Positions 32,170 through 40,474 are shown, counted from the first letter of the stretch. The stretch is 64,000 nt of DNA from an uncultured Clostridium sp. (GCA_900543885.1 UQTA01000010.1:5489-69488); one strand, 5' to 3'. Numbers and translations are program-made. The notes: generated from the letters alone by a model not told the origin.

Positions 32170-33129
32170 ATGAAACAGAATGGGAATAAAATCCGGTATA
32201 TGAAATATAAGGGTTCTCTGAAATTGGCAGCAGCAGTGCTTGCAGTTTCGCTGGCTTTTCCTATGGCAGCCCAGGCAAAAGCATGGGATTTTGAAAATGG
32301 CAGTTATGTAGATGCTTCAGGTGCGCCTGTTGAGGGGGCAGTGGCAAAAGGTATTACCGTGACAAAATACCAGAACCGTGCAAATAAGGAAAATGGTATT
32401 GATTGGGGAAAAGTGGCTGCAGATGGCGTTGGTTTTGCCATGATCCGCATTGGCTATTATAAAGACAGGGATCCGTATTTTGAACGGAATATAACAGAAG
32501 CAGCAGCCCATGGCATAAAAACAGGCGTGTTCTTCTATACGCAGGCGCTGGATGCACAGACGGCAGCAGATGAGGCAGAGTATGTGCTCCAGGTTATTAA
32601 GGATTTTCCGGTTTCCTATCCGGTAGCTTATGATGTGGAGTCTAATTACCTGTTGGAACAGGGTTTAAGTGCAGCCCAGATCACGGAAAATGTAAATGCC
32701 TTCTGCAAGGTGATTGCAGATGCAGGTTATTGCCCTATTGTGTATGCAAATAATGACTGGCTTACCAATCACTTAAATACAGCAGATATCCCATATGATA
32801 TCTGGTATGCACGTTATGGCACAGTAAACAGTTATCCAAACCGCACTATCTGGCAGTGCACCCAGGAAGGAAATGTAGATGGGATTAATGATCATGTGAC
32901 CATTGAACTGTCGTTTACAGACTATAGTTCTAAAATCCCTGCAAATAGCTGGAAGAAGATTGATGGCAGATGGTATTACATGAAAGATTATGTGAAGCAG
33001 ACCGGCTGGGTACAGGTGGGAGATAACTGGTATTATATGGATGCAAATGGAGCCATGGTCAGCAATACGGAAATGGTCATTGATGGCAGGACTTACCGGT
33101 TCGCTGCAAATGGAGCTATGATGTATTGA
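32170..33129 (+). CDS. Secreted GH25 lysozyme with cell-wall-binding repeats
   Basis: A 319-residue secreted protein. The signal peptide ends near AAQAKAW (about residue 37). Residues about 60-250 are the GH25 muramidase barrel (ENGIDWGKVAADGVGFAMIRIGYY, VFFYTQALDAQTAADEAEYVL, YPVAYDVESNY with the DxE catalytic pair, WYARYG, IWQCTQEG). The last 60 residues are two to three choline-binding-like repeats (GRWYYMKDYVKQTGWVQVGDNWYYMD). The usual opening Asp of GIDVS is replaced (GITVTKYQNR), which may affect activity. ATG 32170 has AAAGGACGGG upstream. It stands alone between divergent and promoter sequences; the next gene has its own strong promoter five bases beyond the stop. Confidence 0.87.
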   Translation: MKQNGNKIRYMKYKGSLKLAAAVLAVSLAFPMAAQAKAWDFENGSYVDASGAPVEGAVAKGITVTKYQNRANKENGIDWGKVAADGVGFAMIRIGYYKDRDPYFERNITEAAAHGIKTGVFFYTQALDAQTAADEAEYVLQVIKDFPVSYPVAYDVESNYLLEQGLSAAQITENVNAFCKVIADAGYCPIVYANNDWLTNHLNTADIPYDIWYARYGTVNSYPNRTIWQCTQEGNVDGINDHVTIELSFTDYSSKIPANSWKKIDGRWYYMKDYVKQTGWVQVGDNWYYMDANGAMVSNTEMVIDGRTYRFAANGAMMY

Positions 33130-33133
33130 GATA

Positions 33134-33178
33134 AAAACCTATAAACCTATTGACAAGTAGGTTTATAGGTTTTATAAT
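33134..33178 (+). promoter_or_regulatory. Consensus promoter embedded in a 16-bp perfect palindrome (cysK)
   Basis: AAAACCTATAAACCTA (33134-33149) and its exact complement TAGGTTTATAGGTTTT (33158-33173) flank an 8-base loop. The loop contains TTGACA (33150-33155). The right arm forms the 17-bp spacer to TATAAT (33173-33178), so both hexamers are at consensus. A repressor bound to the dyad would block the promoter; a cysteine regulator is a reasonable guess. Confidence 0.75.
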
Positions 33179-33241
33179 ACCCATAAATCAAAACCCAGTG
33201 AACAGATAGGCATATGTGCTATGCATGGAAAGGAGCTTATT

Positions 33242-34177
33242 ATGGCAGGAATTGTTAAGGGAGCAGCAGGATTAGTAGGAAATACACCACTTTTAGAGCC
33301 GGTAAATCTGGAGAAAAAGGAAGGGTTAAAGGCAAGAATTTTACTGAAACTGGAATATTTTAACCCGGCAGGAAGCGTAAAGGACCGTGTAGGAAAGGCA
33401 ATGATCGAAGATGCAGAGGCAAGAGGTGTTTTAAAGCCAGGTTCTGTTATCATTGAACCTACTTCCGGAAATACAGGTATCGGACTTGCATCTGTAGCAG
33501 CATCCAAGGGATACCGTGTGATCTTAACTATGCCGGAGACCATGAGTGTAGAGCGCCGCAACATTTTAAAGGCATATGGCGCTGAGATCGTCCTTACACC
33601 TGGGGATAAAGGGATGAGCGGAGCTATCGCAAAGGCAGATGAGCTGGCAAAGGAGATCCCGGACAGCTTTATCCCGGGACAGTTCGTAAATCCTGTAAAC
33701 CCGAAGATCCACAAAGAGACTACAGGTCCTGAGATCTGGAGAGATGCAGAAGGACAGGTAGATATCTTTGTAGCTGGTGTCGGTACAGGTGGTACTATTA
33801 CCGGTGTTGGCACATACTTAAAAGAGCAGAACCCAAATGTGAAGGTAGTAGCAGTAGAGCCTGCAACATCTCCTGTTCTGTCTGAAGGACATGGCGGTGC
33901 TCACAAGATCCAGGGAATCGGTGCTGGATTTATCCCAGAGGTACTGGATACTAAGATCTATGATGAAGTACTGCCGATTGACAATGAACATCCATTTGAA
34001 GCTTCCAAGCTCCTTGCAAAGACAGAAGGTATCTTAACCGGTATTTCCTCTGGCGCAGCATTATATGCAGCCATCCAGCTTGCAAAACGTCCTGAAAACG
34101 AAGGAAAGACCATTGTAGCTCTTCTTCCGGACAGTGGTGACAGATATTACTCCACACCATTATTTACTGAGGCATAA
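33242..34177 (+). CDS. cysK: Cysteine synthase A (O-acetylserine sulfhydrylase)
   Basis: A 311-residue fold-type II PLP enzyme making cysteine from O-acetylserine and sulfide. The PLP lysine is in PAGSVKDRVGKAMI. EPTSGNTGIGLASVAA is the substrate loop, and GVGTGGTITGVG binds the PLP phosphate. The C-terminal GISSGAALYAAI and LLPDSGDRYYSTPLF are typical of CysK. ATG 33242 has AAAGGAGC upstream; an earlier ATG at 33221 is possible but lacks a site. It is transcribed alone from the palindromic promoter at 33134-33178. It lies between spmA and spmB. Confidence 0.95.
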   Translation: MAGIVKGAAGLVGNTPLLEPVNLEKKEGLKARILLKLEYFNPAGSVKDRVGKAMIEDAEARGVLKPGSVIIEPTSGNTGIGLASVAASKGYRVILTMPETMSVERRNILKAYGAEIVLTPGDKGMSGAIAKADELAKEIPDSFIPGQFVNPVNPKIHKETTGPEIWRDAEGQVDIFVAGVGTGGTITGVGTYLKEQNPNVKVVAVEPATSPVLSEGHGGAHKIQGIGAGFIPEVLDTKIYDEVLPIDNEHPFEASKLLAKTEGILTGISSGAALYAAIQLAKRPENEGKTIVALLPDSGDRYYSTPLFTEA

Positions 34178-34274
34178 TTTTGGGTATCATATACTCTCAT
34201 CCCCCATATTCATAAAAATATCCATTTCCACGTATGCTGTAAAAACAAAGCGTATGTGGGGATGGGTATTTTTT

Positions 34275-34808
34275 ATGGGTTTTCTTTTGTTTTTATCAGA
34301 TCTTATGGTTCCACTTATTATTTTTTATATTGTTGGCTTTGGAATCCTTGGAAAACGTCAGGTATTTGATGATTTTCTGTGGGGCGCAAAAGAAGGGATG
34401 GGCACTGTAGTTCAGGTAGTACCTTCTCTGGTGGGGCTGATGACCGCGGTAGGCGTACTTCGGGCTTCTGGATTTTTAGAATTTTTAAGTCAGATTTTAG
34501 AAGCACCGGCCACTTCCCTGGGTCTTCCGGGGCAAATTATCCCTATTGCATTTGTGCGTCTGATCTCCAACTCCGCCGCTGTGGGTCTGTTATTGGACTT
34601 GTTTAAAAATTATGGCCCGGACTCCCGGATCGGCCTTATGGCCTCCATTCTTATGGGAAGTACAGAAACTGTACTTTATTGCATGAGTGTATATTTTGGT
34701 TTTGTGGGTATCAGCCGTACCCGGTACACGCTTGCAGGGGGACTTTTGGCTGCGCTTGTCAGTCTGGCAGTGGGTGTATTTCTGGCTGACCGGCTGGTGG
34801 TTTTATAG
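34275..34808 (+). CDS. spmB: Spore maturation protein B
   Basis: A 177-residue integral membrane protein of the same Gate domain superfamily as SpmA. FLLFLSDLMVPLIIFYIVGFGILGKRQVFDDFLWGAKEG, QIIPIAFVRLISNSAAVG and LMASILMGSTETVLYCMSVYFG align with SpmB. The length equals the Bacillus protein when ATG 34275 is used; ATG 34254 would add seven residues, and GGGGATGGG lies between them. SpmA and SpmB work together in spore core dehydration and are normally adjacent, yet here GGDEF, lysozyme and cysK genes intervene. An inverted repeat follows at 34836-34859. Confidence 0.88.
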   Translation: MGFLLFLSDLMVPLIIFYIVGFGILGKRQVFDDFLWGAKEGMGTVVQVVPSLVGLMTAVGVLRASGFLEFLSQILEAPATSLGLPGQIIPIAFVRLISNSAAVGLLLDLFKNYGPDSRIGLMASILMGSTETVLYCMSVYFGFVGISRTRYTLAGGLLAALVSLAVGVFLADRLVVL

Positions 34809-34835
34809 GATCTGTTTTGTTACTTTTCACGGGTA

Positions 34836-34859
34836 GGAATTTTCTGAACTGAAAATTCC
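34836..34859. repeat. Perfect 9-bp inverted repeat
   Basis: GGAATTTTC (34836-34844), 6-base loop, GAAAATTCC (34851-34859). There is no T-run. It could end spmB transcription weakly or serve as an operator for the following MATE gene. Confidence 0.45.
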
Positions 34860-34916
34860 GTATGATACAGTTGTGAACTCTGTTTTTTCACATTTAAATA
34901 CGGCAAGTATATTCTA

Positions 34917-35014
34917 TTGAATAAATCCTCATTCTCCGATATACTAATACAGGAAATGGATTTTCAGAGTCTTTTCTCGCAAAATCAAGTACAAAAAGAT
35001 TCCGAGAGTACATT
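34917..35014 (+). promoter_or_regulatory. MATE gene promoter and leader carrying the shared AAAGAYTCCGAGAG motif
   Basis: TTGAAT (34917-34922), 17 bp and TATACT (34940-34945) form a likely promoter. The leader contains AAAAGATTCCGAGAGTACATT at 34994-35014 as the key match (18 of 21 bases shared with 17707-17727; also found, inverted, before abrB). A preceding GAGTCTTTT (34967-34975) can pair with AAAAGATTC (34994-35002). The ribosome binding site AGGAGG follows. Confidence 0.55.
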
Positions 35015-35039
35015 AGACACACAGGAGGCTGTAATAGAA

Positions 35040-36368
35040 ATGGATAATGAGTATCTGATAAAAAAACCGCCCTTACAGGCGTTATTTTTATTTTCACTGC
35101 CAATGATCATAGGAAACCTGTTCCAGCAGACTTATACCATGGTAGACTCTGCCATTGTAGGCCGTTATGTCAGTGAGCAGGCTCTGGCAGCGGTAGGTGC
35201 TTCCTATGCACTGACCAACATCTTTATTTGTGTAGCCATTGGCGGCGGTATCGGTGCATCGGTGATCGTGAGCCGCTGTTTTGGTGCAAAAGAATACGGG
35301 AGAATGAAAACAGCTGTATTTACAGCTCTTTTATCCTTCCTTGGTATCAGCTTATGTCTTGGTGTGGCAGGTCTGGTCCTTGGAAAACAGATCATGATCT
35401 GGTTAAACACCCCGCAGGATTGCCTGGATATGGCAGCACAGTATCTGCGGATCTATTTTTTGGGACTGCCCTTCCTTTTTATGTACAATGTGCTTTCTGC
35501 TATGTTCAACGCACTGGGAAAATCCAGGATCCCACTGTATTTCCTGATATTCTCTTCTGTATTTAATGTAGCCCTTGATATTATCATGGTCACAAAAATG
35601 GATATGGGAGTAGCCGGTGTTGCATGGGCCACTTTGATCGCACAGGGAATTTCCGCTGTCCTTTCCTTTGCGGTTCTTATTAAAAACCTGAACGATCTGG
35701 AAGGAAAGCAGAAAACACTGTTTGATACAATGGAGCTGTCAGAAATGACCCGTATAGCTATTCCATCGATTCTCCAGCAGTCTACCGTATCCATTGGTAT
35801 GATGCTGGTACAGTCTGTAGTTAATGGCTTTGGTTCCGAGGCACTGGCAGGTTTTTCAGCAGCCATGCGTATTGAGTCCATCTGTGTTGTGCCAATGTCT
35901 GCTATCGGAAATGCCGTTTCATCCTATACAGCACAAAATATCGGAGCACAGCAGAAAGACCGTGTTGTTCAGGGACTTCATGCAGCCAGCAAAATGGTCA
36001 TTGTCTGTGCGGCAGTTATCTGCGTCTTTTTAGAGGTATTTAACCGGGGTATGATCGGACTGTTCATTGGAAATGAAGGAACGGCAGTTGCACTTTCCAC
36101 AGGAATCGGTTATCTTACCTTTATGGGCTGGTTTTTCTGCTTTATTGGTTTTAAAATGGCAGTGGATGGACTGCTGCGCGGTGCCGGTGATATGAAAATG
36201 TTTACCGTTGCCAATCTGGTAAATTTAGGGATCCGTGTGATCATTGCCATTACATGTGCCCCAAGATTCGGCATTGCCATGGTCTGGTGCGCAGTTCCTG
36301 TAGGCTGGTTTGCAAACTGGGCCATTTCCTATGCAGAGTACCGCACAGGAAAATGGAAGACAATGTAA
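35040..36368 (+). CDS. MATE family efflux transporter
   Basis: A 442-residue membrane protein with about twelve hydrophobic segments in two similar halves. LFLFSLPMIIGNLFQQTYTMVDSAIVGRYVSEQALAAVG is the canonical start of the DinF/NorM-type MATE family, and the second half begins TRIAIPSILQQSTVSIGMMLVQSVVNGFG. These are cation-coupled multidrug or metabolite exporters; the substrate is unknown. ATG 35040 follows ACAGGAGG; the longer frame back to 34917 runs through promoter and leader and is not credible. It is the first of three MATE genes in the window (others at 50817 and 55302). murL-murD2 follow after 94 bases on the same strand. Confidence 0.88.
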   Translation: MDNEYLIKKPPLQALFLFSLPMIIGNLFQQTYTMVDSAIVGRYVSEQALAAVGASYALTNIFICVAIGGGIGASVIVSRCFGAKEYGRMKTAVFTALLSFLGISLCLGVAGLVLGKQIMIWLNTPQDCLDMAAQYLRIYFLGLPFLFMYNVLSAMFNALGKSRIPLYFLIFSSVFNVALDIIMVTKMDMGVAGVAWATLIAQGISAVLSFAVLIKNLNDLEGKQKTLFDTMELSEMTRIAIPSILQQSTVSIGMMLVQSVVNGFGSEALAGFSAAMRIESICVVPMSAIGNAVSSYTAQNIGAQQKDRVVQGLHAASKMVIVCAAVICVFLEVFNRGMIGLFIGNEGTAVALSTGIGYLTFMGWFFCFIGFKMAVDGLLRGAGDMKMFTVANLVNLGIRVIIAITCAPRFGIAMVWCAVPVGWFANWAISYAEYRTGKWKTM

Positions 36369-36462
36369 TGCGTACAGAGAGAACTTCAAACGTGTCACAG
36401 CCCCGTTTTTATATGTATGGCAAAATAAGCGGCTGCGTATATAATAGAGAAAGAGGTACAAA

Positions 36463-37878
36463 ATGGAACGTTACCTGAAATTCAGAAAAGAATATCCCCA
36501 TTTCTTCTACAGAGGTTACAGCACAGAAGAAACATTAAACGAGTTAAAGCTCACATACACCTTTGAAATAGAAGGCCTTTCAGAATTTACTCCAACCTGG
36601 ATATTTCCAAAAAAAGGAAATACACAGATAAAATGGAGTGAAGACCCATTGATGAAGAAAATGATCTTTTCCCTGGGAATGGTAGAACTGGTCAGCTACT
36701 GGAAGATCACCTGTTCACCACAGGTAGTGATTGAAGCAGGCACTTTAAACGAAGATCAGATCCTCTGGTGGAAAGATCTGTATTTTAATGGTCTTGGGGA
36801 ATTTTTCTATGTAAATAAGATTACAGAAGCAGATCAGGAAGGCTTTATGGAGATGGTCTGTGCATTGGGTGAAGAAGTAAAAGAACACCATGACTATGCA
36901 AAGAAACAGGATACAGCAGGCTCTGAAAAAGGCGTATTAGTTCCTGTAGGCGGTGGTAAAGATTCTGCGGTCACGCTGGAGCTGTTAAAAAGTGCAGATG
37001 TGCCTGTTTTCGCCTATATTATCAACCCGAGAGGTGCGACTATCCATACTACAGAGTCTGCAGATCTGGACGCAGACCATGTGATAAGTGTACATCGTAC
37101 ACTGGATAAGCGCATGCTCCAGTTAAATAAAGAAGGTTTCTTAAACGGACATACCCCATTTTCCGCGCTGGTGGCATTTTCCACTGTGATCGCAGCAAGG
37201 ATGGCAGGTCTTTCTTATATTGCGCTGTCCAATGAATCCAGTGCAAATGAAAGCACAGTCCAGGGAAGTACGGTAAATCACCAGTATTCCAAGAGCTTTA
37301 AATTTGAGACAGATTTTCATTGTTATCAGACCGACTATCTGCCGGGAAGTGCCTACTATTTCAGTATGCTGCGCCCATTAAGCGAGTTCCAGATCGCAAA
37401 ATATTTCGCAAAACAGAAGCAGTATCACGCTATCTTCAGAAGCTGTAATGCGGGAAGTAAAACAGACAGCTGGTGCGGTCATTGTCCGAAGTGCTTATTT
37501 GTATACTTTATTCTTTCTCCTTTCCTTTCCAGGGAAGAAGTGAAAGAGATTTTTGGAACGGATATGTTAGAAGATGAGACCATGCAGTCTACTATGGAAC
37601 AGCTGGTCGGCATCCAGGAAGAAAAGCCATTTGAGTGTGTGGGAAGCAGGGATGAGATCAACACAGCTCTTGTTATGACAATTGACCGTTTGGAAAAAGA
37701 TGGGGAAAAACTGCCTTATCTTTTAAAATATTATAAAACTACCGGCCTGTATGAAGAATACAAGGCCAAAGGAGATCATTTCTCCGGATATTTTGATGAG
37801 CAGAACCTGGTTCCAACAGCCTGGGAGGAATTAGTACGTAAGAACTGCAAATCACAAGAGTGCAAAGAAGAGGCATAA
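36463..37878 (+). CDS. murL: UDP-MurNAc-L-Ala-L-Glu epimerase
   Basis: A 471-residue cytoplasmic protein with a PP-loop-like motif, VLVPVGGGKDSAVTLELL (GGGKDS at 163-168). HTPFSALVAFSTVIAARMAGLSYIALSNESSANEST and WCGHCPKCLFVYFILSPFL follow. This pattern and length fit MurL, which in Xanthomonas oryzae converts the terminal L-Glu of UDP-MurNAc-L-Ala-L-Glu to D-Glu in an ATP-dependent reaction. The gene pair murL-murD2 replaces glutamate racemase plus MurD. The adjacent MurD-like gene, 4 bases downstream, strongly supports the assignment. ATG 36463 follows AGAAAGAGG. A -10 like TATAAT lies about 30 bases upstream. Without the neighbour it would be called only a PP-loop protein of unknown function. 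Confidence 0.8.
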   Translation: MERYLKFRKEYPHFFYRGYSTEETLNELKLTYTFEIEGLSEFTPTWIFPKKGNTQIKWSEDPLMKKMIFSLGMVELVSYWKITCSPQVVIEAGTLNEDQILWWKDLYFNGLGEFFYVNKITEADQEGFMEMVCALGEEVKEHHDYAKKQDTAGSEKGVLVPVGGGKDSAVTLELLKSADVPVFAYIINPRGATIHTTESADLDADHVISVHRTLDKRMLQLNKEGFLNGHTPFSALVAFSTVIAARMAGLSYIALSNESSANESTVQGSTVNHQYSKSFKFETDFHCYQTDYLPGSAYYFSMLRPLSEFQIAKYFAKQKQYHAIFRSCNAGSKTDSWCGHCPKCLFVYFILSPFLSREEVKEIFGTDMLEDETMQSTMEQLVGIQEEKPFECVGSRDEINTALVMTIDRLEKDGEKLPYLLKYYKTTGLYEEYKAKGDHFSGYFDEQNLVPTAWEELVRKNCKSQECKEEA

Positions 37879-37882
37879 AACT

Positions 37883-39313
37883 ATGATGATCGAAAGAATA
37901 ATTCCCTGGGTAAAGGGAAAAAAGGTACTGATACTGGGGTTTGGACGTGAAGGAAAATCGACCTGGAATGTGTTAAAAAAGCTGGATTGCTGTGCCCTTG
38001 TAGATGTGGCAGATATGGCACATCCTAAAGAAAAGCCGGAAGGTATTGGCAAATGGACTGCAGGTGAGGATTATCAGAAATGCTTAAACGACTATGATGT
38101 GGTATTTAAAAGTCCGGGTGTAGTCCTTGAAAAGCCGGTTAAGGAGTATACCAGCCAGATATTATCCCAGACGGAGCTGTTTTTCCAGTGCTTCAGGGAC
38201 CAGATCATCGGAATTACCGGAACGAAGGGAAAAAGCACCATTACCACTTTGATCTATCATCTGTTAAAAGAAGCGGGAATGGATACCATTCTGGTTGGAA
38301 ATATCGGTATCCCGGTATTTGACCATATGGAAGAAGTGGGACCGGATACCAGGATCGTATGCGAGCTTTCCTGTCATCAGCTGGAATACATGACTGTTTC
38401 CCCCCATATTGCTATTCTCACCAATCTCCATGAGGAGCATTTAGACCACTATGGCACTTTGGAAAAATATGTGCAGGCAAAGCGTCATATCTATTCAAAC
38501 CAGAAGGAGGGGGACGTTATCGTATGCAATGTGCAGTGTCTGCCAAAGAAGGGAACCTGTGCCTCTAAGCTGATCGCAGCCAAGCCTTCTTTTGAGGAAA
38601 CATTATTTGAAATTCCAGGTGTTTCAGGACAGGAGGCAGTCCTTCCGGAACAGATCGATATCTGGAAAAAAATGGAGATCATACAGGAAAATGATGTAAC
38701 AAAAGCCAGCTATGACGGTCATTTTATAAAGATCCCAACAGACCAGATCCGGCTTTTAGGACAGCACAACTACTTTGATATCGGTATTGCCTATGCAGTG
38801 TGCAGCCTTTTAAAAATAGAAGATACAGTATTTATTAATGGTCTTAAGTCCTATCAGCCGCTGCCCCACCGCTTACAGCCATTAGGGGAAAAAGATGGCA
38901 TCAAATATTATGACGACTCTATTTCTACTATCTGTGAGACTACCATTCAGGCGTTAAATACACTGAAGGATGTGGATACAGTCCTCATAGGCGGCATGGA
39001 CCGGGGAATCGATTACAGCGAACTGATCCGCTTCCTTTCCGGGCATAAGGTTCCCCATATTATCCTGATGGAAGCTACCGGAAAGCGTATTTTAGAGGAG
39101 ATCCTGAAAGGATATCCGGATTTTCAGGGTAAGGAACGTCTGATCCTGACAGATCATCTGGAGGATGCAGTAAACAAAGCAAAAGAGCTTACCAGACCGG
39201 GGCACAGCTGCCTTATGTCACCAGCAGCAGCCAGCTATGGCATTTTTAAAAACTTTGAAGAGCGGGGTGAGGTTTTTGCCCGCCTGGTGTCCGGATCAGA
39301 CAAGTTAATGTAA
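37883..39313 (+). CDS. murD2: MurD-like ligase, probably UDP-MurNAc-L-alanine:L-glutamate ligase
   Basis: A 476-residue Mur ligase. VLILGFGREGKSTWNVL is the N-terminal Rossmann part. ITGTKGKSTITTLIYHLL is the ATP loop (GTKGKST at 113-119). VGNIGIPVF, ELSCHQLEYM and NLHEEHLDHYGTLEKYVQAK are the central domain, and PHRLQPLGEKDGIKYYDDSISTICETTIQAL the C-terminal domain. Ordinary MurD adds D-Glu; MurD2 of the murL pair adds L-Glu, which MurL then epimerises. The preference here is inferred from the partner gene, 4 bases upstream. A canonical murD in the dcw cluster is expected elsewhere. No terminator separates the two genes. Confidence 0.82.
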   Translation: MMIERIIPWVKGKKVLILGFGREGKSTWNVLKKLDCCALVDVADMAHPKEKPEGIGKWTAGEDYQKCLNDYDVVFKSPGVVLEKPVKEYTSQILSQTELFFQCFRDQIIGITGTKGKSTITTLIYHLLKEAGMDTILVGNIGIPVFDHMEEVGPDTRIVCELSCHQLEYMTVSPHIAILTNLHEEHLDHYGTLEKYVQAKRHIYSNQKEGDVIVCNVQCLPKKGTCASKLIAAKPSFEETLFEIPGVSGQEAVLPEQIDIWKKMEIIQENDVTKASYDGHFIKIPTDQIRLLGQHNYFDIGIAYAVCSLLKIEDTVFINGLKSYQPLPHRLQPLGEKDGIKYYDDSISTICETTIQALNTLKDVDTVLIGGMDRGIDYSELIRFLSGHKVPHIILMEATGKRILEEILKGYPDFQGKERLILTDHLEDAVNKAKELTRPGHSCLMSPAAASYGIFKNFEERGEVFARLVSGSDKLM

Positions 39314-39363
39314 AAACATAGAAAAAACACAGGTTTTTAAGAATTTTATAAGGATTTAGGGGC

Positions 39364-39392
39364 TTGTGTACCTGAATAAAATACGATACAAT
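39364..39392 (+). promoter_or_regulatory. Predicted promoter of the fabT-like gene
   Basis: TTGTGT (39364-39369), 17 bp, TACAAT (39387-39392). No TTTGA..TCAAA dyad is seen around it, so autoregulation through that site is not supported. Confidence 0.5.
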
Positions 39393-39429
39393 CTGTAAGA
39401 AGCTTTTTAGAAACGTGAAAGGGAAGAAT

Positions 39430-39876
39430 GTGGGAACCTACGATACACTGAATGATGTACTTGTGAACCTGTTTCGCGATATCAACAGTATAGAAGAGAA
39501 AGCGATAACCAGTCAGGAATATCAGGATCTGACCAATAATGATATGCATGTGATCAATGTTATTGGGGTCGGTACAACTAAAAATATGTCATCCATTGCA
39601 AAGGAATTGTCAGTGACAGTTGGTACACTGACTATTTCTATGAACAGCCTTGTAAAAAAAGGCTATGTGACCCGCTGCCGCAGTACACAGGATCGACGGG
39701 TAGTTCATATCTCTCTTTCGGAAAAAGGTGTCAAAGCATATTATCACCATAAACATTTCCATGAACAGATGATCCAGGGAGTGATTGGTGTGTTGACAGA
39801 AGAAGAACTTCAGGCGCTGATCAAAGCCCTGACAAAGTTAAATTCCTGGTTCAGAAGCTTTGGCGAGGACGAATAA
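39430..39876 (+). CDS. fabT: MarR-family regulator of fatty acid synthesis (FabT-like)
   Basis: A 148-residue winged-helix repressor. TLNDVLVNLFRDINSIEEKA, DMHVINVIGVGTTKNMSSIAKELSVTVGTLTISMNSLVKKGYVTRCRSTQDRRVVHISLSEKG in outline, and HKHFHEQMIQGVI track the streptococcal FabT sequence through its whole length, including the DRRVVH wing. FabT binds TTTGA..TCAAA palindromes with acyl-ACP as corepressor and shuts off fab genes. A perfect such palindrome lies on the fabH promoter at 17953-17971. GTG 39430 has AAAGGGAAG upstream; GTG 39415 lacks a site. It is unusual in lying 21 kb from the operon rather than directly before fabH. Confidence 0.75.
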   Translation: MGTYDTLNDVLVNLFRDINSIEEKAITSQEYQDLTNNDMHVINVIGVGTTKNMSSIAKELSVTVGTLTISMNSLVKKGYVTRCRSTQDRRVVHISLSEKGVKAYYHHKHFHEQMIQGVIGVLTEEELQALIKALTKLNSWFRSFGEDE

Positions 39877-39891
39877 GGAGGCAACATTACA

Positions 39892-40437
39892 ATGAAAAAA
39901 TGGTTATTAGGTCTGCTGACAGCTATGGTGGCAGTTTCACTGGCTGCATGTACACCGACTACTGACAAACAGAAAGAAACAAAATCTGCAGAAGAAGTGC
40001 AGGCACAGATCGAGGCGCAGACTACTGGCGGCGCCAGCGACAAGGTACCGGATCCAAACGTAGCTCCGGTTGCTATTATTTCTGTATATCACAAGGGTGA
40101 CGGCGACAGCCTTGTTCAGGATATGGATTCCCTGGATAGTGATGAGCTGGATCCCCAGGCTCTGGTAAATAAGATGATCGAGTACGGTATCTTTACAGAA
40201 GGAACCGAAGTTTTAGATTTCAATATCACCGGTGAAGATGACGATAAGACAGCTGTTTTAAACCTGAATCAGGCAGAAAACAATGAAGGCGTTTCTGACA
40301 ATGCATTTCTGGTAGAAATTGGAAATACCTTTGTAGAAAATTTTGAATTATCCAAGCTGTCCCTTCAGGTAAATGGAAAAGATTTAGCAGGTGCTGCTGA
40401 CCTTTCCTATGTAGCTGATTATGAGAATGTAGACTGA
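39892..40437 (+). CDS. GerMN-like lipoprotein
   Basis: A 181-residue lipoprotein. The signal MKKWLLGLLTAMVAVSLAAC ends at a lipobox Cys (residue 20), followed by a Thr/Glu/Gln linker. The folded part (VAPVAIISVYHKGDGDSLVQDMDSLDSDELDPQALVNKMIEYGIFTEGTEVLDFNI in outline, then TAVLNLNQAENN) resembles a GerMN domain, found in spore germination and sporulation lipoproteins such as GerM. The match is by secondary pattern (start strand, 'L..L...G.....T.VL.F.I...TAVLNLN'), not by a strict motif, so function stays open. ATG 39892 follows AAGGAGGCAACATTAC, 15 bases after fabT. A strong terminator follows. Confidence 0.6.
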   Translation: MKKWLLGLLTAMVAVSLAACTPTTDKQKETKSAEEVQAQIEAQTTGGASDKVPDPNVAPVAIISVYHKGDGDSLVQDMDSLDSDELDPQALVNKMIEYGIFTEGTEVLDFNITGEDDDKTAVLNLNQAENNEGVSDNAFLVEIGNTFVENFELSKLSLQVNGKDLAGAADLSYVADYENVD

Positions 40438-40474
40438 TCATAACGCAGATTAAAATTGAATGAATAACAGAACG

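Noticed and set aside
34134..34274. Longer N-terminus for SpmB
   Set aside because: The extra residues overlap cysK, have no ribosome binding site and are not part of SpmB in the family.
34917..35039. Longer N-terminus for the MATE protein
   Set aside because: This stretch holds the predicted promoter and leader repeat; the canonical MATE start is at 35040 after AGGAGG.
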